From: CAZJQD01 sp964548165 [NCBI: uncultured bacterium]
Lineage (GTDB): Bacteria; UBA8481
Length of the DNA: 58,248 nucleotides
Assembly: GCA_964548165.1 (NCBI GenBank)
Contig: CAZJQD010000020.1
Span: 9,887-68,134 of the forward strand
Direction of reading: 5' to 3'
The notes under the pieces are model-generated. The model had not been told where the DNA came from. It ran no database searches and saw only the letters and a program-made list of their open reading frames with translations. Position numbers and translations under genes: made by a program. Shown here in pieces: positions 34,266 through 42,989 of this stretch; the stretch's first letter is position 1, and every line of letters starts with the position of its first letter.

Positions 34266-34290
34266 ATATACCATGTAACGCGAGGTATAT
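34266..34290. repeat. 25-bp inverted repeat, right copy
   Basis: ATATACC (34266-34272) and GGTATAT (34284-34290) around an 11-bp spacer. Both arms are identical to the copy at 13271-13295 and seven of the eleven spacer bases match. It begins 13 bp after the stop codon of the last cluster gene. Confidence 0.7.
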
Positions 34291-34646
34291 GATGATCCGG
34301 ATCTCGGCGCGGGCGCGGTTCGAGGCCCGCTCGGCGCATCCCTGAAATCGAACCACGGAGTCCGTGGACGAGGGCGCAAGGCCGTGCCCGGACCAGGCCA
34401 CAACCCGCTCCGCGCTCCGGGGTTGCCGGCGAGCAAGGGCCGGCGTCGGCCCTTGTCCTGGTTAACGTGGTGAGCGCATGCGCAGGATTCCGGGCCCGGG
34501 CGGACCGTTGCGGGCGGCCCGTCGCGGGCCTGGGGTTTCGGGGGGAGGGGGAAGGGCGCCAGAGCGGATGCGTTAATAAGGATAGCGGGGGAGAGGACGT
34601 GGAAAGCCTGTGGAAAGTTTGGTGACTGATTTTTGAGGATTTACGC

Positions 34647-34674
34647 TTGACTATTTTAGCACATGAAAGATAGT
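34647..34674 (+). promoter_or_regulatory. predicted promoter of ftsA
   Basis: TTGACT (34647-34652, five of six) and GATAGT (34669-34674, four of six) with a 16-bp spacer, about 75 bp upstream of the ftsA start. Confidence 0.5.
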
Positions 34675-34751
34675 GAAAGGGTCACTCGCTGATTTTAGCG
34701 AAGCAGAAACGAACGCAGCTTCAACGCCGCAAGACATGAAGGAGGGTGCGA

Positions 34752-36008
34752 ATGGCCGTGGATAATCGCACGGTGGTCGGCCTCGATATCGGGACGACCA
34801 AGGTGTGCGCCATAATCGGTGAAGTCGGCGAGAACGGCGTCATCGATATCATTGGCGTCGGCCAGGCCCAGTCCGAGGGGATTCGCAAGGGCGTCGTCGT
34901 CAATCTCGACGCCACCGTCAAGTCCATCACGAAGGCCATCGAGGAAGCGGAGCTCATGTCGGGCACCGAGGTCCGCTCCGCGTACGTCGGCATCGCCGGC
35001 GGTCACATCAAGGGGATCAACTCCCGCGGCGTCATCGCCGTTTCCCGCAACGATCGCGAGATCACTCCGGCGGACGTCGAGCGCGTCATCGACGCGGCGC
35101 GCGCCGTCTCCATGCCCATGGACCGGGAAGTCATCCATGTCATCCCGCAGGAATTCATCGTCGACGAGCAGGATGGGATCAAGGATCCGATCGGCATGTC
35201 CGGCGTGAGGCTCGAGGCCGACGTCCACATCGTCACGGCCGCCGTCACGTCCGCGAAGAACATCGTGACCGCGGTCAACCGCGCCGGGTTCGAGGTGGAC
35301 GACATTGTCCTCGAGCCCCTGGCGTCCTCGCACGCGGTTCTCACGGAAGACGAGAAGGAGCTCGGGGTCGTCCTCGTCGATATCGGCGGCGGCACCACCG
35401 ACATGGCGCTCTTCGTCGAGGGCGCGATCTGGCAGACCGCGGTCCTGGGCATCGGCGGCACGAACGTCACCCGGGACATCGGCGTGGGCCTGCGGACGCC
35501 GGTCGGCGACGCAGAGCAGATCAAGCTGCGCTATGGATGCGCGCTTGCGGATCTCGTCAAGCAGGACGAGGAGATCGAGGTTCCGTCGGTGGGCGGCAGG
35601 AAGTCCAAGTCCCTGCCCCGGCAGGTGCTCGTCGAGATCATCCAGCCGCGCATGGAGGAGATCTTCCTCCTGCTCTCGCGCGAGATCAAGAAGACGGGCT
35701 ACGAGGATCTCGTGGCCGGAGGCGTCGTCCTGACGGGCGGCGCGGCGGCGATGGAGGGCGTGCAGGAGCTTGCCGAGCGGATGCTCGACATGCCGGTGCG
35801 CATCGGGAGCCCCAAGGGAATTGCCGGGCTCGTCGACGTCGTGAACTCGCCCGTCTTCTCCACCGGTGTCGTGCTCGTCTTCTTCGGCGCGCAACAGATG
35901 GATCTGACCGATGCAAGCGGCGGTGAGCGCGGTGTTTCCGGGCTGATGGATACCTTCGGCGCGGTATGGAGCCGGATGAAGAGCTGGTCGTCGAAGATCA
36001 AGGGATGA
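34752..36008 (+). CDS. ftsA: cell division protein FtsA
   Basis: 418 residues; ATG 34752 with AAGGAGG 6 nt upstream. FtsA is the actin-like ATPase that ties FtsZ filaments to the inner membrane. Seen are the actin-fold phosphate loops VGLDIGTTKVCAIIGE and VVLVDIGGGTTDMALF, the adenosine-binding segment VLTGGAAAMEGVQELAERML, and a C-terminal amphipathic helix (MDTFGAVWSRMKSWSSKIKG) that acts as the membrane anchor in the family. The length is normal. ftsZ follows after 216 bp; ftsQ and the rest of the dcw cluster are not in the window, only ftsA and ftsZ are paired here. Confidence 0.97.
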   Translation: MAVDNRTVVGLDIGTTKVCAIIGEVGENGVIDIIGVGQAQSEGIRKGVVVNLDATVKSITKAIEEAELMSGTEVRSAYVGIAGGHIKGINSRGVIAVSRNDREITPADVERVIDAARAVSMPMDREVIHVIPQEFIVDEQDGIKDPIGMSGVRLEADVHIVTAAVTSAKNIVTAVNRAGFEVDDIVLEPLASSHAVLTEDEKELGVVLVDIGGGTTDMALFVEGAIWQTAVLGIGGTNVTRDIGVGLRTPVGDAEQIKLRYGCALADLVKQDEEIEVPSVGGRKSKSLPRQVLVEIIQPRMEEIFLLLSREIKKTGYEDLVAGGVVLTGGAAAMEGVQELAERMLDMPVRIGSPKGIAGLVDVVNSPVFSTGVVLVFFGAQQMDLTDASGGERGVSGLMDTFGAVWSRMKSWSSKIKG

Positions 36009-36224
36009 GCGACATGACAGCGGGGATCGAAAGGAGGGGGACGACCAGAGACGCCGGGAGGGGTTGACAGCGCGCCCGCGGACGGGTTCGAGAACTCGTC
36101 GTCCGCAATAGAGAGAGACAGTCAGCAGCTAACACGCAGCAATGCACGGACCACGCTCGCAACAGGCGAGCAGTCGCCGGGGGACCCTAGGGACCGCCGG
36201 GGGCACACTACACGGGAGGATACG

Positions 36225-37415
36225 ATGCCTTTTTCTTTTGACCTGGCGGATGACGTCATGACCAAGCCGACGGTAATCCGCGTTATCGGCGCCGGCGGCG
36301 GCGGCGGCAACGCGGTGGAACGGATGATCCAGTCGCGGATGCGCGGGATCGAATTCATCGTCGCTAACACCGACGCGCAGGCGCTTCGCCACTCGGTGGC
36401 GCCGGTGAAGATTCCCATCGGCCAGGACCTCACCAAGGGCCTCGGCGCGGGCGCCAAGCCCGAGATCGGCCGCGCCGCGGCCGACGAGGATCGCGAAACC
36501 ATCAAGGCCACGCTCCAGGGTTCCGACATGGTCTTCGTGACCTGCGGCATGGGCGGCGGAACGGGCAGCGGTTCCGCCCCGGTCATCGCGGGGATTGCCA
36601 AGGAACTGGGCGCCCTGACCGTCGGCGTCGTCACCAAGCCCTTCCACTTCGAGGGCCGGATGCGCATGCGCCAGGCCGAGGAAGCCATCCAGGAGATGCG
36701 CGCCAACGTCGACACGCTCATCGTCATCCCGAACGAGAAGCTGCTGGCGGTCGCCGAGCGGCGCACCGGCATCCGCGACGCGTTCAAGCTGGCCGACGAT
36801 GTCCTGCGCAAGGGCGTCCAGGGCATCTCCGACATCATCCTCGTGAAGGGCGAGATCAACGTCGACTTTGCCGACGTTCGCACGATCATGCAGGAGCGCG
36901 GCGACGCGCTGATGGGCATGGGCTTCGGCACCGGCGAGAAGCGCGCCACCGTGGCCGCCCAGCAGGCCATCCAGTCCCCGCTCCTCGACGACATCTCGAT
37001 CTCGGGCGCCACCGGGCTCCTCGTGAACATCACCGGCGGAGCCGACCTGGCCCTTGCCGAGGTTTCCGACGCCATGGAGATCATCACCGAGGCCTGCGAC
37101 GACGAGTGCAACATCATCTACGGCCAGGTCGTCGACGATTCCCTCAACGACGAGTGCCGCATCACGGTCATCGCGACGGGCTTCAACAAGAAGCGCGAAG
37201 CGGTGGTCGGCAAGACCGTCAGTTTCCCGCAAGCCGTGGCCGCTCAACCTGCCCAGCTTCGCACCCGCGACAGCGCGTCGTCGATCCGTATCCGTCGGCA
37301 GAACGTGGCCGTCGGGGACAATGCGTTCGTGCAGGGCGTCGAGAGCCGTGGGGTCGGCAGGATGGACCAGGATATCGAGACTCCCACGTTCCTGCGCTGG
37401 CAGGACAACAACTGA
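36225..37415 (+). CDS. ftsZ: cell division protein FtsZ
   Basis: 396 residues; ATG 36225 with GGGAGG about 5 nt before. FtsZ is the tubulin-like GTPase forming the division ring. GTP-binding and T7-loop motifs are clear: [13 protein letters not shown], the tubulin signature [16 protein letters not shown] at about residue 105, and [16 protein letters not shown] [16 protein letters not shown]. The last residues, [10 protein letters not shown], are the conserved tail that binds FtsA. It is followed by a strong terminator and probably can be transcribed on its own or with ftsA. Confidence 0.98.
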   Translation: MPFSFDLADDVMTKPTVIRVIGAGGGGGNAVERMIQSRMRGIEFIVANTDAQALRHSVAPVKIPIGQDLTKGLGAGAKPEIGRAAADEDRETIKATLQGSDMVFVTCGMGGGTGSGSAPVIAGIAKELGALTVGVVTKPFHFEGRMRMRQAEEAIQEMRANVDTLIVIPNEKLLAVAERRTGIRDAFKLADDVLRKGVQGISDIILVKGEINVDFADVRTIMQERGDALMGMGFGTGEKRATVAAQQAIQSPLLDDISISGATGLLVNITGGADLALAEVSDAMEIITEACDDECNIIYGQVVDDSLNDECRITVIATGFNKKREAVVGKTVSFPQAVAAQPAQLRTRDSASSIRIRRQNVAVGDNAFVQGVESRGVGRMDQDIETPTFLRWQDNN

Positions 37416-37468
37416 ATTCACGGAACAGCACCCCGTGCTGACCGTGGTATTGACTGTGTGTAATCTTC

Positions 37469-37502
37469 CGCGGGGGCGCGATGTTCGCGCCCCCGCGTTT
37501 TT
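37469..37502 (+). terminator. rho-independent terminator of ftsZ
   Basis: A perfect 12-bp stem CGCGGGGGCGCG / CGCGCCCCCGCG (37469-37480 and 37486-37497), loop ATGTT, followed by five T residues. Confidence 0.95.
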
Positions 37503-37589
37503 CAATTCCCGAGGCGCCATATCCGCGCCGGTTCAGATGGTGTTGCCGGCGCGCGCCGGCCACGAAAGCGGTTGGAGGTAGCAGGCGCC

Positions 37590-38681
37590 TTGGAACTCAA
37601 TGCTCTCTTGAGCCAGGTGGCCGCGGCCGGCGCCTCCGATCTTCACCTTCATGTGGGCAGCGCGCCGACGGTGCGCATTCGCGGCGATCTCGAGCCGCTG
37701 CCGGATGCCCCGGCCTTGACCCCGCTCATGCTCTCCGAGTTCGCCACCGCCATCTTCCGCCCGGGTCAGGCCGACCGTTTCGCCAACGGCGAGGAGATCG
37801 ACACGAGCTACAGCGTTCCCGGGGTCGGCAGGTTCCGGGCCAACGTCTTTCGCCAGAGAGGCTCCACCGGGATCGTGCTTCGCCGCATCAGCGTCAACGT
37901 CCCCACCCTGGAGGAGCTGAACCTGCCGCCCGCGGTGGACTGGCTCTGCCGGTTCCCCCGGGGGCTTGTCCTCGTGACCGGCATGACCGGCTCGGGCAAG
38001 TCGACGACCCTCGCCTCCATGATCGACCGGATCAACCGGACGCGGCGCTGTCACATCGTCACGCTCGAGGATCCGATCGAGTACCTGCACCACGATCACC
38101 TCAGCCTCGTGACCCAGCGCGAGATCGGCCAGGACTCGAAGGACTTCGCCAGCGCCCTGCGCGCCGTCCTGAGGCAGGATCCGGACGTGATCCTGATCGG
38201 CGAGATGAGGGATGCGGAGACGATCAAGATCGCGATCTCGGCGGCCGAGACTGGTCACCTCGTCCTCTCGACCCTGCACACGACGACGGCGCCGCAGACG
38301 TTCGAGCGCCTCCTCGAGTATTTCCCGCCCGACATGCGCCCCGTGGTCCGCCAGCAGTTGTCCTTCCACCTCCGCGGCATCATCACGCAACGGCTCCTGG
38401 CGCGGACGGACACCCCCGGGATGATCCCCGCCGTCGAGCTGCTCCTCATGAATCCCGTGGTCCAGAAGAAGATCATCGAGGGCAAGCTGGGCCTCTTGAA
38501 GTCGATCATGCACCAGGCCGCCAACGAGGGGATGCAGACGTTCGATCAGCACCTGGTCGCGCTCTACCAGGCCCAGGTCGTCAGCTACGAGGAGGCGCAG
38601 TCCCAGTGCTCGAACCCGGACTCGTTCCAGCTCTTCTGCCAGGGATTCTATCCCGACATCGTCTCGGTCATGGAGGGCTGA
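37590..38681 (+). CDS. pilT: PilT/PilU-family pilus retraction ATPase
   Basis: 363 residues from TTG 37590 (GGAGG at 37574-37578, 11-nt spacing); a TTG at 37572 is possible but the sequence after 37590, ELNALLSQVAAAGASDLHLH, matches the usual PilT N-terminus. Motifs: Walker A GMTGSGKSTT (about residue 131), Asp box VTLEDPIEY, Walker B DVILIGEMRD, and His box STLHTTTAPQTFERLL. The C-terminal VSYEEAQSQCSNPDSFQLFC resembles PilU as much as PilT. It powers retraction of type IV pili from the inner-membrane side. No other pil gene is in the window. It is 4 bp from the amidase gene, so both are likely one operon. Confidence 0.9.
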   Translation: MELNALLSQVAAAGASDLHLHVGSAPTVRIRGDLEPLPDAPALTPLMLSEFATAIFRPGQADRFANGEEIDTSYSVPGVGRFRANVFRQRGSTGIVLRRISVNVPTLEELNLPPAVDWLCRFPRGLVLVTGMTGSGKSTTLASMIDRINRTRRCHIVTLEDPIEYLHHDHLSLVTQREIGQDSKDFASALRAVLRQDPDVILIGEMRDAETIKIAISAAETGHLVLSTLHTTTAPQTFERLLEYFPPDMRPVVRQQLSFHLRGIITQRLLARTDTPGMIPAVELLLMNPVVQKKIIEGKLGLLKSIMHQAANEGMQTFDQHLVALYQAQVVSYEEAQSQCSNPDSFQLFCQGFYPDIVSVMEG

Positions 38682-38685
38682 TCGG

Positions 38686-40017
38686 GTGATGACCGTGACC
38701 TGGTTCGAACCCGCGCGCTACGCCCAGCTTCTGCGCTACTGGCTCATCGGTTTCCTCGGGATCGCCGCGGCGACGGTGATCCTGGCGTTTTCGGCCGAGG
38801 CCGAGTCGCTGCGGGTGACGGGCGTCAACGGGCGCGCGCTCTCCCTGCCGGTCACTCGCGTGCAGGGCGTCGACTGGGTCAATGCCGCGGACGTGGCGAG
38901 GGCGCTCGGCGCCACGCTCCGCTATGCGCCCGCCTCCCAGGAGGCCACCTTCACGCTCGCGGATCGCAAGCTGGTCCTGCTCGTGGGGAGCGTGCGGACC
39001 GCGGTCCGGCGCGACGGGATGGAGCCCGTGATTGGCCGGGTTGCGCGCGCGCCGATCCGTCATCGCGGGACCACCCTGGTCGACGCCTCCTCGGTGGCCG
39101 CGCTCTTGCGCCAGGTCCGCAGCGCCCGTTTTCGCCCCGCGGCCGCGCCGCCCCCGGTGGCGCCTGCCCCGACCTCCTCCGCTCCTGCCGCGTCCCCGGC
39201 GGTGTCGCCCGGGCCTATAGCCCCCGCGCCCGCGGATGGCTCCGCGGCCGGCGACGCCGGCTCTGCGCCCGCCGTCACGCCTGCGCCAGGCCGGGACGGC
39301 GTCGCGGCGTTCATCCGGAACATCGTGATCGATGCCGGCCATGGAGATCACGACGCGGGCGCCATCGGGCCGGGCGGCACGCGGGAGAAGGACGTCAATC
39401 TCGGCGTCGCCCTCAAGCTCGAACGCCTGCTCAGCGAGCGCCTCTCCGCGCGGATCACGCTGACGCGGCGCGACGATACGTTCCTATCGCTACGCGAGCG
39501 GGTCGCGGTGGCCCGCAGAGTCAAGGCCGACCTCTTCATCTCCGTCCACGCCAACTCCTCGGCCTCCCGCAATCGCCACCAGCTCAGCGGCACCGAGGTG
39601 TACTTCTTCTCGTCGCCGTCCGACGAGGATGCGCGGCTCGCCGAGCGGATGGAGGGCGGCCCGTTCGACCCGGCCGCCGAGGGGATCGATCCCGTTCTCT
39701 GGGACCTGATGCTCGCCGGGAACGTCGTGGAATCGCATCGCCTGGCCGCGATGATCATGAAGGAGATGCCGGGCTTCACGGGATTGCCTTCGCGCGGCGT
39801 GAAATCGGCCCGGTTCTACGTGATGTATTACGGCGTCATGTCCAATATCCCGTCGATCCTCGTGGAGCTGGGATTCATGTCGAATCCGACCGAGGAGGCC
39901 AAGCTGAAGAATCCCGCCTGGCAGCAGAAGGCGGCCGAGGGCATCGCCGTCGCCCTGGAGGGCTACCTGGCCGATCTCGAACGCCGGTACCCGGGTGGCC
40001 GCGGCTGGAGCCGCTGA
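38686..40017 (+). CDS. N-acetylmuramoyl-L-alanine amidase (Amidase_3)
   Basis: 443 residues; GTG 38686 with GGAGGG 9 nt upstream. An N-terminal membrane or signal segment (LIGFLGIAAATVILAFS) is followed by a copper-amine-oxidase-N-like domain (about 45-145), a 60-residue Pro/Ala linker and the catalytic domain (210-440). Zinc ligands are in IVIDAGHGDHDAGAIG (His), REKDVNL (Glu) and FISVHANSS (His); the catalytic Glu is in VELGFMSNP. The enzyme cleaves the bond between N-acetylmuramic acid and the stem peptide in the periplasm, as AmiC-type enzymes do at division. The location next to ftsAZ and pilT is consistent with septal cell-wall work. Confidence 0.93.
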   Translation: MMTVTWFEPARYAQLLRYWLIGFLGIAAATVILAFSAEAESLRVTGVNGRALSLPVTRVQGVDWVNAADVARALGATLRYAPASQEATFTLADRKLVLLVGSVRTAVRRDGMEPVIGRVARAPIRHRGTTLVDASSVAALLRQVRSARFRPAAAPPPVAPAPTSSAPAASPAVSPGPIAPAPADGSAAGDAGSAPAVTPAPGRDGVAAFIRNIVIDAGHGDHDAGAIGPGGTREKDVNLGVALKLERLLSERLSARITLTRRDDTFLSLRERVAVARRVKADLFISVHANSSASRNRHQLSGTEVYFFSSPSDEDARLAERMEGGPFDPAAEGIDPVLWDLMLAGNVVESHRLAAMIMKEMPGFTGLPSRGVKSARFYVMYYGVMSNIPSILVELGFMSNPTEEAKLKNPAWQQKAAEGIAVALEGYLADLERRYPGGRGWSR

Positions 40018-40045
40018 CCTCGCGATAGGCTGAGCGGACATTTTC

Positions 40046-40054
40046 TGAGATAAT
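40046..40054 (+). promoter_or_regulatory. extended -10 element of pgeF, leaderless-type
   Basis: TGAGATAAT: an extended -10 with GATAAT (five of six) at 40049-40054, 6 nt before ATG 40061, and no Shine-Dalgarno. The transcript would start at or next to the initiation codon. Confidence 0.45.
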
Positions 40055-40060
40055 CGCCTG

Positions 40061-40723
40061 ATGGCGGCACGAACTCACTTCTGCACCGCGGACATGCGGC
40101 TCCCCGAATTGGGCGGCGATTTCGACACGGGCCTCCACAATTACTTTCTCTTTCAGCGCGAGTTCGGCGTCCGCGACGGGCGTGTGCTCCGGCAGGTCCA
40201 CGGCAAGGCCATCGTCTCGGCGGACGGCCAACCACGGCAGGCAGTCTGGCCGGTGATCGTCGGCGAGGGAGACGCGATCTGGACGAGCGAGCGGGGGGTG
40301 TGGGTGGGTGTCTTTACCGCGGACTGCCTGGCGATCCTTCTTGATGCCGGTGACCGCGTGATGGCCGTGCATGCCGGGTGGCGGGGCTTCGCCGCTGGTC
40401 TCATCGGCGACGCAGTGCAATTCCTCGGAGGTGGCGCCGCCATCCGGAGCGCGACCCTGAGCGCGTGCGCGCGGAAGTGCTGCTACGAGGTCGGGGAGGA
40501 GGTCGTGCGCGGCATCGAGGCGGCCGGCATCGAGCCCGTCCTGGCGGGGCAGAAGCTCGACCTCGTCGATACGGCAAGCGGCCACCTGTCCCGCCTGGGC
40601 GTCGCCACCATCATCCCGCCGCCCGGAGCCGGGTGCAGTATCTGCCAGCCTGGCGTCGCCTCGTTCCGGCGCGACGGCGCCGCGGCCGGTCGCAATCTCT
40701 CCGTCATCACCCCGGGTCACTGA
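40061..40723 (+). CDS. pgeF: PgeF/YfiH-family purine nucleoside phosphorylase-peptidoglycan editing factor
   Basis: 220 residues. The DUF152 fold motifs are present: LRQVHGKAIV (His), FTADCLAILL (Asp/Cys) and AVHAGWRGFAAGL (His), which together bind the metal or purine substrate. The ACARKCCYEVGEEV segment replaces the usual GPCIGPCCYEVG, retaining the paired Cys. Members were called laccases; characterised ones act on adenosine and inosine or prevent misincorporation in peptidoglycan. The length is slightly short (about 245 usual). It is first in an apparent operon with the glycosyltransferase, whose GTG begins 2 bp after its stop. Confidence 0.9.
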   Translation: MAARTHFCTADMRLPELGGDFDTGLHNYFLFQREFGVRDGRVLRQVHGKAIVSADGQPRQAVWPVIVGEGDAIWTSERGVWVGVFTADCLAILLDAGDRVMAVHAGWRGFAAGLIGDAVQFLGGGAAIRSATLSACARKCCYEVGEEVVRGIEAAGIEPVLAGQKLDLVDTASGHLSRLGVATIIPPPGAGCSICQPGVASFRRDGAAAGRNLSVITPGH

Positions 40724-40725
40724 CC

Positions 40726-41847
40726 GTGCGCGTTCTCCTCTCGACGATCACCTATTTCCCGACGGTGGGCGGGGCCGACGACTACGTCCGCACGCTGGCC
40801 CGGGGATTGGCGGCAAGGGGGCACGAGGTCGCGGTCGTGAGCTCGGACCTGGAACAGCATGTCGCCGGCCGCCGCCTCTCGGCGGACGCTCCGCGCGTCG
40901 TGGATGGAATCCCGGTGACGCGGTGCCGCAGTTACAACCTCCCCGGTCACGTCTATCCGTTCTGTCCCGGGTTCTTCGCCGCGGTCCGCGCGTTCCGTCC
41001 GGACCTGGTCCATGGATTCGGGCTCGGCTACTGGAGCGCCGATGCGGCCGCACTCCTGTCGCCACGGCTTCCCGTGGTGATCTCGCCGACCGGCGGACGC
41101 TACCGCAAGGGGAGACTCTACGGTCTCCTGCGCACCCTGCTGCTCAGCCGGACCCGCCGCGTTCCCCTCTGGACCGCGCTCTCGCGCGACGAACGTTCGG
41201 CGCTGTTACGCGACTACGGCCCCGAGTTGCCGCCCGTCGAGCTCCTGTCGCCGGCGGTCGATCTTCCAGAGCTGGCGGCACCGCGCGCCGACCCGTTTCC
41301 GTCGTTGCCGCGTCGCGGGCGCATTCTCTTTGCCGGGCGGCTCTCGCGAGACAAGGGCGTTCCCGACCTGCTGGAGGCCTTCGCCCTCGTGCGGCGCGAT
41401 CGCGCGGCGACGCTCATCCTTGCCGGACCCGACTACGGCCTGGGCCTGCCCCCGGAGACCGCGGGCGTGCACGTCGCCGGCACGTTGACGCGCGAGGAGC
41501 TGGTGGGCGCGTACCAGCATTGCGACATCTTCGTCCTCCCGTCCTACCACGAGGGCTACGGGATCGTGCTCGCGGAGGCGATGGCCGCCGGCAGGCCCGT
41601 TGTCGCTTACGCTAACAGCTCCCAGCCCGAGCTCTGCCAGGACGAGGTAAACGGCATCCTGGTCCCCACCGGCGATCGCGCGCGGCTTGGAGCGGCGCTT
41701 GCTCGTCTCCTCGATGATCCCGACCTCCGCTTGCGCCTGGGAGGCGCGGGGAGGGAGCGGGCGGCCCGCGAGTTCGGCCGGGAGATCCTGGTGGACCGCG
41801 CCCTGGCGCTCTACCGGAGCGTCCTGGCGGGCCGCGAGTCCCTTTGA
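40726..41847 (+). CDS. family 4 glycosyltransferase
   Basis: 373 residues from GTG 40726. An N-terminal donor-fold segment (RVLLSTITYFPTVGGADDYV) and the GT4 C-terminal signature ILFAGRLSRDKGVPDLLEAF, LVGAYQHCDIFVLPSYHEGYG and LAEAMAAGRPVVAY are clear, including the nucleotide-sugar-binding E-x7-E region. It transfers an activated sugar to an unknown acceptor, likely surface glycan or lipid. It is packed between pgeF (2 bp) and the GAF protein (59 bp). Confidence 0.92.
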   Translation: MRVLLSTITYFPTVGGADDYVRTLARGLAARGHEVAVVSSDLEQHVAGRRLSADAPRVVDGIPVTRCRSYNLPGHVYPFCPGFFAAVRAFRPDLVHGFGLGYWSADAAALLSPRLPVVISPTGGRYRKGRLYGLLRTLLLSRTRRVPLWTALSRDERSALLRDYGPELPPVELLSPAVDLPELAAPRADPFPSLPRRGRILFAGRLSRDKGVPDLLEAFALVRRDRAATLILAGPDYGLGLPPETAGVHVAGTLTREELVGAYQHCDIFVLPSYHEGYGIVLAEAMAAGRPVVAYANSSQPELCQDEVNGILVPTGDRARLGAALARLLDDPDLRLRLGGAGRERAAREFGREILVDRALALYRSVLAGRESL

Positions 41848-41865
41848 GTGACCAGCCCTTTCTCG

Positions 41866-41895
41866 TTGCGCGGTGTCTCGGCCGAGCCTCATAAT
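41866..41895 (+). promoter_or_regulatory. putative internal promoter for the GAF protein gene
   Basis: TTGCGC (41866-41871) and CATAAT (41890-41895, five of six) with an 18-bp spacer. The -10 ends 11 nt before ATG 41907, so the 5' leader would be only a few nt. Confidence 0.4.
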
Positions 41896-41906
41896 CGCAG
41901 GCTCCC

Positions 41907-42989
41907 ATGAATCGTCATTTTCCAGACGGGTCCCCGTCGCCGGCAACCGCGGAAGGCTCGACCTTCTTCGATCTCCTGCTCCGGATGCTGGCGGACGCGG
42001 TCTGCCAGGAGCACGTGGGCGGGGCCGCGGCCTTTTACCGCCGGGTCGCCAAGCTGGCCGCGGAGAGGGCGGGTTCGTCCGGGGGATCGCTCTTCCTGGT
42101 GGAATCCGACGGGGGAGGGCTCATCGAGGTCGCCATCCACGATCCCAGGGAACTCCGGGTTCCCGGGCGCCGGTTTGCCCGGGCCGAGGGCGTGGCCGGC
42201 GCCGCGCTCGAGAGCGGCCAGACGGAGTGGCACACGTCCGCGGTTCCTCACACGACCTTCGTCGCCACCGACACCACGGTCCACGACATCCTGGCGCTTC
42301 CCCTCGTGGCGCCGGGACAGTCCCCGTGCGGCGTGCTCTGCGTGCACAATTTTCGCGACCCCGCGCGCCTGGCCGCGGCTCGCGACGAGCTCGACACGTG
42401 GAAGGTCGCCCTGGCTCATGCCCTGCGCCTGGTCCGCGCCGCGGACAACTTGCAGGCCATCAACCGGCGACTGCGCGAGGAGAACGAGCGCGTGGTGCAA
42501 CTGCACGCCCTGGCCGCGCTCGTCTCGGACGAGGCTCCCGCGACCGAGGTCGCCGAGGCGATGCTCAGGGACCTGGCGCGGCTGTATGGATTCGAGCGTT
42601 CGTCGCTCGTGGTGGAACGCTCGGGCGAGTCGATCTGCCTGGCGGCGCGAGGATTTCCGGAACGGTTCCGGGCCGGCAACCGGATCACGCGTGGAGCGAT
42701 GTCGGGCGATCCCCTGGTGGAATGCCTGGACGAGGTCCTGGGCGAGCACCGGCTGGTGGTTCGGGCGGATGAGACCGCGGCCCTGGTTCGCGGTTCGCGG
42801 GCGCCGCTCCAGGCGATCGTGGGCTTGCCGCTCCGGTGCGAGGATGGATTTCGAGGGGCCGTGCTCCTGGCGAGCGGCTGGGGAGACGCGCCGCGGGTGG
42901 ACGACGTCGATCCGGCCCCGGCCCAGTGCTACCTGGACCAGGCGATGCCGGAGCTGGCGCGGAGCTTGAAGGCCGGGGCACGGGCATGA
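41907..42989 (+). CDS. tandem GAF-domain protein without effector domain
   Basis: 360 residues, soluble, no membrane segment. Two GAF-like domains are seen: about 35-175 (AGSSGGSLFLVESDGGG, GQSPCGVLCVHNF) and 210-345 (LYGFERSSLVVERSG, PLQAIVGLPLRCEDGF, GAVLLASGWG), joined by a helix (AHALRLVRAADNLQAINRRL) that could form a coiled coil. No kinase, cyclase, HTH or phosphatase domain follows. It may bind a small ligand and act through the neighbour: the DHH phosphoesterase start overlaps its stop (ATGA). Confidence 0.75.
   Translation: MNRHFPDGSPSPATAEGSTFFDLLLRMLADAVCQEHVGGAAAFYRRVAKLAAERAGSSGGSLFLVESDGGGLIEVAIHDPRELRVPGRRFARAEGVAGAALESGQTEWHTSAVPHTTFVATDTTVHDILALPLVAPGQSPCGVLCVHNFRDPARLAAARDELDTWKVALAHALRLVRAADNLQAINRRLREENERVVQLHALAALVSDEAPATEVAEAMLRDLARLYGFERSSLVVERSGESICLAARGFPERFRAGNRITRGAMSGDPLVECLDEVLGEHRLVVRADETAALVRGSRAPLQAIVGLPLRCEDGFRGAVLLASGWGDAPRVDDVDPAPAQCYLDQAMPELARSLKAGARA

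Larger units (their letters stand above)
34253..34751. other. intergenic region between the surface cluster and ftsA
   Basis: 499 bp. It holds the right 25-bp inverted repeat (34266-34290), a perfect 9-bp hairpin CAAGGGCCG / CGGCCCTTG with a 4-nt loop (34434-34455) but no T tract, and a promoter (34647-34674). The last 150 bp are richer in A+T. I see no tRNA or other known RNA here. Confidence 0.55.

Noticed and set aside
34360-34460. GGCGCAAGGCC and GGGGTTGCCGG resembling parts of a GEMM (c-di-GMP) riboswitch before ftsA
   Set aside because: The conserved GGACGCAAAGCC box has an insertion and mismatches, and the paired second stem with tetraloop receptor is not found. A covariance-model search would settle it.
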